62,452 nt of DNA, taken from NCBI GenBank assembly GCA_029932855.1, contig JAOZPG010000002.1:3162-65613 (forward strand), in the 5' to 3' direction. The stretch is from Bacteroidales bacterium (GTDB lineage: Bacteria; Bacteroidota; Bacteroidia; Bacteroidales; VadinHA17). Shown here piece by piece: positions 56,099 to 62,452 of the stretch. Under the pieces are notes generated by a model. The model did no database searches, was not told the DNA's origin, and saw only the letters and a program-made list of their open reading frames with translations. The position numbers and the translations under genes were made by a program. Numbering within the stretch: position 1 is the stretch's first letter; each line of letters begins with the position of its first letter.

Positions 56099-58720
56099 TT
56101 ATTTAATGAAGCCGGCAGCAATATTAAGTGCATTTTTTATTCCGGAGGGTTCTTTGCCTCCTGCTGTGGCAAGGAATGCCTGGCCTCCTCCTCCTCCTTT
56201 TATTTCTGAGGCTATTTTCCTGATTATCTCACCGGCATTAAGTTTGTATTTTTCAACCAGCTCATCAGATAGTGCAACAAGCAGGTGGGCTTTGCCGTCT
56301 ATCTCTGCTCCCAGTACTGCATAGAGCATTTTTACCTGCTGCCTTAGCTTAAAGGCAAGGTCTTTTAGTTCGGCGGGTGATCCTGCCTCAACCTGCTTTA
56401 TTATTACTGAAAATTCTCCCTGTTTTAGCATATGCTTGTTAATAAGCTCATCCGTCAGGTCTTTTGTATGGGATCTCTTCAGTGACTCAGAATCTTTTTT
56501 GAGTTTTTGGTTTTCTTCGACAAGAATTTGTATGGATCTTTCAATGTCGGCGGGATTTTTTAACATGCTGCTTATATTGGCCAGCTTTGCTTCAAGCTGC
56601 AATATATATTCTTCCGCCTTGCTGCCGCAAACTGCTTCAATCCTTCTGATACCTGCTGCTACTGATGCTTCCGACCTGATCTTGAAGATGCCTATCTCCC
56701 CTGTTGCATCAACATGAGTGCCCCCGCACAGCTCCAGCGACTCTCCAAATCCTATGAGTCTGACTTTATCACCATACTTTTCTCCAAACAGGGCAATTGC
56801 TCCTTTCCTGAGGGCTTCATTGTAGGAGAGGATTTCCGTTATACGCCTGTGGTTGGCCCTGATTTGTGTGTTTACTTTTTGTTCTGCCTCTACTAGCTCA
56901 CTGTTAGTGAGTTTACGGAAATGACTAAAATCGAATCTCAGTCCTTCACTGTTTACAAGCGAGCCTTTTTGCTCAACATGATCCCCAAGAGTGTCTTTCA
57001 GGGCTTTATGAAGAAGGTGAGTGGCTGAATGGTGACGGGCTGTGTTTTTGCGCTTCTCCTTATCTGGTATTGCAGTGAATGAGTCTCCTGGATTTTCAGG
57101 CAGTTCTTTTACATAATGTACTATAAGCTCATTTTCCTTTTGAGTATCAATTATCTCTATTTCCATGTTGCCATCTGAGATTATTCCTGTATCTCCTGCC
57201 TGGCCCCCGCTTTCTGCATAAAAAGGAGTGGCATTAAACACTAGCTGGTAATAGTCTTCACCCTGTTTTGTTATTTTTCTGTACTTCAGTATGTCAACCT
57301 GCGATTCTGTATTTTCATAGCCAATAAAGCCCAGTTCTTTATCATTGCTTAACACCATCCAGTCGCCTGTTTCCAGCCTGCCTGCTTTTCTTGATCTGGA
57401 CCTCTGCTGAAGCATACATTCTTCGAATTCTTTGTTATTGACTTTGATAGCATGCTCTTCAAGAATGAGTTCTGTCAGGTCGAGCGGGAATCCGTAAGTG
57501 TCGTAAAGCTCGAATGCAGCTTCACCGCTTATCTCCTTGCTGTTTGTTTGAAGGGCTTTACTCACCATCTCTTCCAGGAGAATAATTCCTTTTTCAAGTG
57601 TTTTCAGGAATGATGATTCCTCTTCTTCTATCACCCTGGATATAAGATCCTGCTGTGATAGCAATTCGGGGAAAGCCTCCCCGAGCTTTTGGCTGAGAAC
57701 AGGTACCAGTTTATATATAAATGCTTCCTTCCTGTCGAGAAAGGAATAGGAATACCTTACAGCCCGCCTTAATATCCTTCTTATCACATAGCCTGCCTTA
57801 TTGTTGGAAGGCAGCTGCCCCTCGGCAATACTGAAGGACACTGCCCTTAGATGGTCGGCTACAACCCTTATGGCAATATCCTGCATAGAATCACCGGCTT
57901 TATACTCAAGGCCTGTAATTTCTGAAATTTTACTTATTATGGACTGGAAAATGTCGGTATCATAGTTTGAGTCTTTTCCCTGGACAACCATGCATAGCCT
58001 CTCAATACCCATGCCCGTATCCACATGCTTGTGCGGAAGATCTTCCAGCCTGCCGTCTGCCATCCTGTTATACTGGATAAACACCAGGTTCCATATTTCA
58101 ATCAGGCGGGGATGATTTTTGTTTACCAGTTCACTGCCGGGTATGGCTTTTCTTTCATCATCAGGCCTGAGGTCTATATGTACTTCTGAGCATGGTCCGC
58201 AGGGCCCGGTCTCACCCATTTCCCAGAAATTATCTTTTTTTGATCCTTTAAGTACCCTGTCAGCTGGCAGGTGCTTCTTCCAGAAAGAGGCTGACTCGCT
58301 GTCTGTTTCCAGTCCCTCTGCACTGCTTCCCTCAAAGATGGTTGCATAAAGCCGGTCTTTATCTATACCCATCTTTTCCACAAGAAATTCATAAGACCAC
58401 TCTATGGCTTCTTCTTTGAAATAATCACCAAAGGACCAGTTGCCAAGCATTTCAAACATGGTATGGTGGTAAGTGTCTCTTCCAACCTCCTCAAGATCAT
58501 TGTGTTTGCCGGATACCCTCAGGCATTTCTGGGAATTTGCAACTCGTTTGGCGACTGCTTCCTGATTACCGAGGAATATATCTTTAAACTGATTCATCCC
58601 GGCATTGGTGAACATAAGAGTGGGATCATTCTTTATCACCATAGGGGCCGATGCAATAATTGAGTGTTCTTTTTGCCTGAAAAAATCGTAAAATGCATTC
58701 CTGAGTTGAGCACTATCCAT
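56099..58720 (-). CDS. alaS: Alanyl-tRNA synthetase
   Basis: An 873-residue enzyme that charges tRNA-Ala and edits mischarged Ser/Gly. The class II catalytic domain starts with LRNAFYDFFRQKEHSIIASAP and has MFTNAGMNQFKDIFLG and RDTYHHTMFEMLGNWSFGDY. The editing domain shows RHHSATHLLHKAL (about 561-573, HxxxH) and CGGTHVDATGEIG (about 663-675). The DHHA1 end has KGGGGGQAFLATAGG. All four zinc/editing residues are present, so editing should work. Normal length, and the ATG at 58720 is the usual start. Confidence 0.97.
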   Translation of the reverse strand: MDSAQLRNAFYDFFRQKEHSIIASAPMVIKNDPTLMFTNAGMNQFKDIFLGNQEAVAKRVANSQKCLRVSGKHNDLEEVGRDTYHHTMFEMLGNWSFGDYFKEEAIEWSYEFLVEKMGIDKDRLYATIFEGSSAEGLETDSESASFWKKHLPADRVLKGSKKDNFWEMGETGPCGPCSEVHIDLRPDDERKAIPGSELVNKNHPRLIEIWNLVFIQYNRMADGRLEDLPHKHVDTGMGIERLCMVVQGKDSNYDTDIFQSIISKISEITGLEYKAGDSMQDIAIRVVADHLRAVSFSIAEGQLPSNNKAGYVIRRILRRAVRYSYSFLDRKEAFIYKLVPVLSQKLGEAFPELLSQQDLISRVIEEEESSFLKTLEKGIILLEEMVSKALQTNSKEISGEAAFELYDTYGFPLDLTELILEEHAIKVNNKEFEECMLQQRSRSRKAGRLETGDWMVLSNDKELGFIGYENTESQVDILKYRKITKQGEDYYQLVFNATPFYAESGGQAGDTGIISDGNMEIEIIDTQKENELIVHYVKELPENPGDSFTAIPDKEKRKNTARHHSATHLLHKALKDTLGDHVEQKGSLVNSEGLRFDFSHFRKLTNSELVEAEQKVNTQIRANHRRITEILSYNEALRKGAIALFGEKYGDKVRLIGFGESLELCGGTHVDATGEIGIFKIRSEASVAAGIRRIEAVCGSKAEEYILQLEAKLANISSMLKNPADIERSIQILVEENQKLKKDSESLKRSHTKDLTDELINKHMLKQGEFSVIIKQVEAGSPAELKDLAFKLRQQVKMLYAVLGAEIDGKAHLLVALSDELVEKYKLNAGEIIRKIASEIKGGGGGQAFLATAGGKEPSGIKNALNIAAGFIK

Positions 58721-58786
58721 GAGTTATAATAATCAGATTATCAAGATTATGAATTATTAGAATGAGCTAAATCATCCGCTAATTGC

Positions 58787-58817
58787 TTGTAAAATTAGTT
58801 TTTTTCATTTAGATTTG
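58787..58817 (+). promoter_or_regulatory. Bacteroidota-type promoter of M23 peptidase gene
   Basis: TTG at 58787-58789 is followed after 20 bases by TAGATTTG at 58810-58817. Together they match the -33 TTTG / -7 TAnnTTTG pattern, the best-spaced promoter in this window. The -7 box ends 38 bases before ATG 58856. Confidence 0.55.
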
Positions 58818-58855
58818 TCCAATTCACAGGAAATTATAAATAAATAGAATTGTAT

Positions 58856-59827
58856 ATGGCAAAGGCTAAATTCAAATTTAACCCCCATTCATTACAATAC
58901 GATAAGATTCAGCCTACCTTCAGGGATTATTCTCTCAGGGTACTTGCTTATGCCCTGGGCAGCTTGCTTCTGGCAAGTGTTTACGGCCTGATTTTCTCAT
59001 ATTTTTTCGACCTTCCCAAGGAGAAACAGCTGAGGAGGGAAAATGTGCAGTTACAGACCCAGTATGAGTTGCTTAACAGGAAGCTTGATAAGCTTGATAT
59101 AGTGCTTACGGATCTTGAGGGAAGGGATGATAACCTGTATCGCACGGTTTTTGGCGTTGAACCTATATCAGGCTCGGTAAGGGCCCAGGGTCGTGGTGGA
59201 ATAAGCAGGTACAGTGAGCTTGAGGGTTATGAAAATTCTGAGATAGTTATAGAAACTGCTAAAACACTGGATGAGCTGACCAAAAGAATTTATGTGCAGA
59301 GCAAGAGCTATGATGAGCTTATAGATCTGGCAAAGAATAAGGAAGTAATGCTTGCAAGTATTCCTGCCATAATGCCGATTTCTAATAAAGATCTTAAGAG
59401 AACAGCTTCAGGGTGGGGCTACAGGACTCATCCTATTTATCATATCAGGAAATTTCATTACGGGATGGATTTTACAGCTCCCACAGGAACACCCGTGTAT
59501 GCTACAGGTGACGGGGTGATTAGCGTGGTTCGTTCATCCAGAAGGGGTTACGGGAACCAGGTTATGATAGATCATGGTTTTGGCTATCTTACCAGATATG
59601 GTCATTTAAGTGCTTTTAATGTAAAAAAGGGACAGAAGGTGAAGAGGGGAGATGTAATTGCTTTTGTCGGGAACACAGGCCTTTCCACTGCTCCCCATTT
59701 ACATTATGAGGTTCATAAAAATGGTAAAAGGGTAAATCCTATGAATTACTATTTCAACGATCTTACCGCTGATGAATACGACCGTATGATAGAGATTTCT
59801 TTAAAAAGCGGACAATCCTTTGATTAG
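58856..59827 (+). CDS. M23 family metallopeptidase (LytM-like)
   Basis: A 323-residue membrane-anchored peptidoglycan endopeptidase or LytM-domain activator. One membrane helix (about residues 28-49) is followed by a coiled coil (about 56-90) and the M23 domain (about 185-300). His201, Asp205, His281 and His283 form the metal and catalytic set (RKFHYGMDFTAPTGTP, APHLHYEVHKNG), so the domain should be active. ATG 58856 is preferred over the TTG six bases earlier. A promoter is placed at 58787-58817 and a strong terminator follows, so the gene is a single unit. Likely periplasmic, anchored in the inner membrane, cleaving peptide cross-links during growth. Confidence 0.92.
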   Translation: MAKAKFKFNPHSLQYDKIQPTFRDYSLRVLAYALGSLLLASVYGLIFSYFFDLPKEKQLRRENVQLQTQYELLNRKLDKLDIVLTDLEGRDDNLYRTVFGVEPISGSVRAQGRGGISRYSELEGYENSEIVIETAKTLDELTKRIYVQSKSYDELIDLAKNKEVMLASIPAIMPISNKDLKRTASGWGYRTHPIYHIRKFHYGMDFTAPTGTPVYATGDGVISVVRSSRRGYGNQVMIDHGFGYLTRYGHLSAFNVKKGQKVKRGDVIAFVGNTGLSTAPHLHYEVHKNGKRVNPMNYYFNDLTADEYDRMIEISLKSGQSFD

Positions 59828-59855
59828 GACTCAGGCTTATAATAATATTAATCAG

Positions 59856-59879
59856 GGACCACCAGAATTTTGGCGGTCC
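59856..59879 (+). terminator. Rho-independent terminator after M23 gene
   Basis: GGACCACCA (59856-59864) pairs with TGGCGGTCC (59871-59879) with one A-C mismatch and a 6-base loop, followed by eight T residues (59880-59887). The strongest terminator in the window. Confidence 0.85.
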
Positions 59880-59969
59880 TTTTTTTTGATAAAATATTTC
59901 ATGTTTGTTTCAATCTTATTTATTAATTTAGTGACCCTTACAGCTATTATTTAACAAAACTCTTTAATC

Positions 59970-60305
59970 ATGCCTTACAGGGAGAAAGAAATAGAGAAGC
60001 TTTTCTGGTCCATAGGAGAGGTGGCTGCGATGTTTAATGTGAAAACTTCGCTTATCAGGTACTGGGAAAAGGAATTTGATATTATCAGGCCAAAGAAAAA
60101 TAAGAAAGGAAACCGCCTTTTTACAAAGGAGGATATAGATAATTTTCATCTTATCTTTCATCTTGTGAAGGAAAGAGGCCTGACCCTGAAAGGGGCAAAG
60201 AAGAAGATAAAGGAGAACAGGAATGATGCCGAAAAGAACTTCGAAATAATAAAGTCTCTCCAGGATATCAGGCAGCAATTGCTGGAAGCCAGGGATATAT
60301 TATGA
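59970..60305 (+). CDS. MerR family transcriptional regulator
   Basis: A 111-residue DNA-binding protein with the MerR winged helix (residues about 13-80): FWSIGEVAAMFNVKTSLIRYWEKEF, then the wing NRLFTKEDIDNFHLIFHLVKERGLTLKGAKK. The dimerisation helix is short and there is no effector domain, so the ligand is unknown. Similar short forms are common in Bacteroidota. Its stop overlaps the start of the Nif3-like gene by four bases (ATGA), implying translational coupling of the two. No conserved Cys metal site was seen. Confidence 0.87.
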   Translation: MPYREKEIEKLFWSIGEVAAMFNVKTSLIRYWEKEFDIIRPKKNKKGNRLFTKEDIDNFHLIFHLVKERGLTLKGAKKKIKENRNDAEKNFEIIKSLQDIRQQLLEARDIL

Positions 60306-61399
60306 TGAAAATAAAGGAAATAGTATCCTATCTCGAAAGCGTTGCTCCTCCCTCTCTGCAGGAATCATACGATAATGCAGGATTACTGACCGGGGATATT
60401 AACAGGGAGGTCTCATCTGCTTTAATATGTCTTGAAGTTACCCCGGTGGTGCTTGATGAGGCTATAGACAAGGGGATAGAGTTTATAATAAGTCATCATC
60501 CCCTCATTTTTACGGGATTAAAGAAATTAACCGGAGAGAACCAGGTGGAGAGGATGATAATCAGGGCAATCCAAAATGGGATTGCCATTTTTGCTGCTCA
60601 CACCAATCTTGATGCTGTGGTCGGCGGACTGAATTCATTGCTGGCTGAAAAGGCCGGCATAAAGAATGCCAGGATACTTAAGCCCAAACAGGGACATTTA
60701 CTAAAGCTTGTGACATTTGTTCCTGCGGCTGATGTTGAAAAAGTGAGGGATGCTGTTTTTAGTGCTGGCGCCGGTACGATAGGAAATTACGATAGCTGTA
60801 GCTTTAATACCAGCGGGCAGGGGAGCTTCAGGGCAGGAGAGGGGACACATCCTTATGCCGGAGAGAAAGGGAAGCTGCATTTCGAGGATGAGCTAAGGAT
60901 AGAAACGGTTTTTCCCCGGCATATTAAATCTCTGCTCATAAATGCATTATTGAATGCACATCCTTATGAGGAGGTGGCCTATGACATATATCCCATTGAG
61001 AATGATTATCCCATGGCCGGTATGGGGATGATAGGAGAACTGCAGGAGAGCCTTAATGAAAAAGACTTCCTCGACAGGCTGAAGAAAACGCTGGATATTC
61101 ATACGATAAGACATACGGGTTTCCTGAACAAAGCTGTGAGAAAAGTGGCTGTTTGTGGGGGTGCCGGGAGCTTCTTGCTGGGCGATGCCATGAGGCAGGG
61201 AGCGGATGTTTTTGTATCGGCCGATTTTACATATCATAAATTTTTTGAGGCCGAAAATAAAATTCTTATTGCTGATATTGGACATTATGAAAGCGAACAG
61301 CTTGTTAAGGAGGTTTTTAGTGATTTAATTAAGAAAAAATTTCCTACCTTTGCAGCTCAAATTTCAGAGGTAAATACAAATCCGATAAATTATTATTGA
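60302..61399 (+). CDS. Nif3-like dinuclear metal centre hexameric protein
   Basis: A 365-residue protein of the Nif3/YqfO group, a metal-binding family with the NIF3 domain interrupted by an inserted domain (about residues 130-235). Motifs: ESYDNAGLLTGD, FIISHHPLIFTGLKKLTG, HTNLDAVVGGLNSLLAEKAG and, near the end, GGAGSFLLGDAMRQGADVFV and DFTYHKFFEA. These supply the two-metal site. Biological role remains uncertain in general; GTP cyclohydrolase I type 2 activity has been claimed for some relatives only. It is coupled to the MerR gene and is followed after three bases by the zinc-ribbon gene, so the three form an operon. Confidence 0.9.
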   Translation: MMKIKEIVSYLESVAPPSLQESYDNAGLLTGDINREVSSALICLEVTPVVLDEAIDKGIEFIISHHPLIFTGLKKLTGENQVERMIIRAIQNGIAIFAAHTNLDAVVGGLNSLLAEKAGIKNARILKPKQGHLLKLVTFVPAADVEKVRDAVFSAGAGTIGNYDSCSFNTSGQGSFRAGEGTHPYAGEKGKLHFEDELRIETVFPRHIKSLLINALLNAHPYEEVAYDIYPIENDYPMAGMGMIGELQESLNEKDFLDRLKKTLDIHTIRHTGFLNKAVRKVAVCGGAGSFLLGDAMRQGADVFVSADFTYHKFFEAENKILIADIGHYESEQLVKEVFSDLIKKKFPTFAAQISEVNTNPINYY

Positions 61400-61402
61400 A
61401 TT

Positions 61403-62389
61403 ATGGCACAAGCAAAGAAAGCCGTAGCTGCAGGAAAACAGGCTGTAGTGAAAAAAGAGATAACAAATGAAGAGAAATTAAAAGCTTTATACGAACTGCA
61501 GCTTGTTGATTCATCAATAGACCGTATAAGGACACTGAGGGGTGAACTGCCACTAGAGGTTCAGGACCTGGAAGATGAGATCGCCGGACTTGAAACAAGG
61601 GTTGCAAATTTCAGGGAAGATCATGATATGCTGGAGGAACAGATATCAAAAAAGAAGAATGAAATAATTCAGTCTGAAGGCCTTATTAAGAAATACGAAG
61701 AACAGCAGAAGAATGTAAGGAATAACCGCGAATTTGAATCCCTGTCCAAGGAGGTTGAGTTTCAGACCCTTGAGATAGAGCTTTGTAATAAGCGGATAAG
61801 AGAGTTCTCTGTGAGGCTGGAGAACAAGAAGGAAATAATTGAGCAATCAAAGCTTAACCTTGAAGGCCGTAAAGAGGATCTTGAGATAAAGAAGAAAGAG
61901 CTGGATGAGATAGTTGATGAAACCAGGAAAGAGGAAGAAGAGTATATTAAGAAGTCAGATGAGATCAAAGAACTGATAGAAGAGAGACTACTGACTGCTT
62001 ACCAGAGGATAAGGGATAATGCCAGGAACGGTCTTGCCGTAGTGGCAGTTGAGAGGGATGCCTGTGGTGGTTGTTTTAACAAGATCCCGCCCCAGCGTCA
62101 GCTTGATATCAAATCAAGAAAGAAGGTTATTGTCTGTGAATATTGCGGACGGATACTTGTGGATGACGAGATAATTGAGGCCAAAGAAACAGTAAAAGAA
62201 AAGGAAGAAGAAAAGAAGCCGCTTGCTAAGAAGGTAAGTAAGAAAGCTGTTGCTGCAAAACCTGCTGCAAAGAAACCTGCTGCAAAGAAACCTGCTGCAA
62301 AGAAACCTGCTGCAAAACCTGCTGCAAAACCTGCTGCAAAACCTGCTGCAAAGAAACCTGCTGCAAAGAAAGCTACTGCAAAAAAATAG
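61403..62389 (+). CDS. Coiled-coil C4 zinc-ribbon protein with Ala/Lys-rich tail
   Basis: A 328-residue protein. Residues about 45-200 are a long coiled coil in the zf-RING_7/Nif3-neighbour family style, and the zinc ribbon has Cys221, Cys224, Cys245 and Cys248 (ACGGCFNKIPP, VIVCEYCGRIL). The tail (about 272-328) is a low-complexity KPAAKKPAAKK series like histone H1-type DNA-binding tails. The N-terminus is also Lys/Ala-rich (MAQAKKAVAAGKQAVVKK). Such proteins commonly follow Nif3-like genes in Bacteroidota. The tail comes from 12- and 15-bp DNA repeats, so its length may vary between strains. ATG 61403 is three bases after the Nif3-like gene, and a strong hairpin terminator follows. Confidence 0.9.
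   Translation: MAQAKKAVAAGKQAVVKKEITNEEKLKALYELQLVDSSIDRIRTLRGELPLEVQDLEDEIAGLETRVANFREDHDMLEEQISKKKNEIIQSEGLIKKYEEQQKNVRNNREFESLSKEVEFQTLEIELCNKRIREFSVRLENKKEIIEQSKLNLEGRKEDLEIKKKELDEIVDETRKEEEEYIKKSDEIKELIEERLLTAYQRIRDNARNGLAVVAVERDACGGCFNKIPPQRQLDIKSRKKVIVCEYCGRILVDDEIIEAKETVKEKEEEKKPLAKKVSKKAVAAKPAAKKPAAKKPAAKKPAAKPAAKPAAKPAAKKPAAKKATAKK
62261..62370 (+). repeat. Tandem 12/15-bp repeat encoding KPAAKPAAKK tail
   Basis: Near-exact copies of CCTGCTGCAAAGAAA (15 bp) alternate with CCTGCTGCAAAA (12 bp). This is the kind of repeat that changes copy number by slippage without breaking the frame. Confidence 0.85.
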
Positions 62390-62411
62390 GATTTATAATA
62401 GCTGATATATT

Positions 62412-62438
62412 AAAGGCTGCCATGATATGGCGGCCTTT
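62412..62438 (+). terminator. Rho-independent terminator after zinc-ribbon gene
   Basis: AAAGGCTGCCA (62412-62422) pairs with TGGCGGCCTTT (62428-62438), an 11-bp stem with one G-U pair and a 5-base loop, ending in a T-tract. It closes the MerR/Nif3/zinc-ribbon unit. Confidence 0.85.
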
Positions 62439-62452
62439 TTATATCTTACCAC

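Noticed and set aside
1-62452. tRNA, rRNA, insertion sequences, prophage or integrated element
   Set aside because: Intergenic spacers are short and hold no tRNA-like cloverleaf, transposase or integrase; all larger frames fit ordinary chromosomal genes.

Overview
The window looks like chromosomal DNA from a Bacteroidota bacterium, probably a Bacteroidales/Marinilabiliales-type anaerobe or facultative anaerobe; the order is inferred, the phylum is well supported. Support comes from type IX secretion (T9SS) parts: a giant cargo adhesin with a type B sorting domain, a PorP/SprF protein and a DUF5103 plug protein. It also comes from an Nqr sodium pump, TPR-PD40-OmpA proteins, an E1 alpha/beta fusion, few Shine-Dalgarno sites, and -7 boxes of the TAnnTTTG type ahead of several genes. 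I saw no tRNA, rRNA, CRISPR array, insertion sequence or prophage.

Layout. 1-13650: the 3' part of a giant repeat adhesin, open at the left window edge, then its PorP/SprF partner. 13794-19236: pruA, a DivIC/FtsB-like division gene, a family 2 glycosyltransferase, an OmpH/Skp-like chaperone and the T9SS plug protein. 19563-26455: a compact nqrABCDEF-apbE operon. ApbE attaches FMN to NqrB and NqrC, so the operon encodes both the sodium pump and its maturation enzyme. 26452-31930: YqgE, an outer-membrane polysaccharide export lipoprotein with its tyrosine autokinase, and an NhaC antiporter. 31919-34348 and 46479-47882: an E1 fusion and an E2 subunit of a 2-oxoacid dehydrogenase complex, about 12 kb apart on the same strand. 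34533-37824: a small membrane protein, holA, amn, an orphan HsdR-N domain protein and a GNAT acetyltransferase.

37831-46340 holds four consecutive paralogous TPR-PD40 envelope genes with four different C-terminal ends: none, OmpA, regulatory-like domain plus OmpA, and a fourfold helical repeat followed by a membrane anchor. This is the part most likely to contain an undescribed system. 48028-58720 holds a glycosyltransferase fused to a shortened phosphoglycosyltransferase, recR, a sodium:solute symporter, two acyl-CoA ligase paralogues and alaS. 58856-62389 holds an M23 peptidase, a MerR regulator, a Nif3-like protein and a coiled-coil zinc-ribbon protein with an Ala/Lys-rich tail.

The strongest direct observations are these. 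The 15-unit PKD-like array of the adhesin has a higher-order period of three units (about 880 bp). One PD40 paralogue carries four tandem helical repeats of about 68 residues and a C-terminal membrane segment. A GT2-phosphoglycosyltransferase fusion lacks the usual catalytic core. The apparent start of the divIC-like gene lies in the loop of the pruA terminator, so its true start is downstream.
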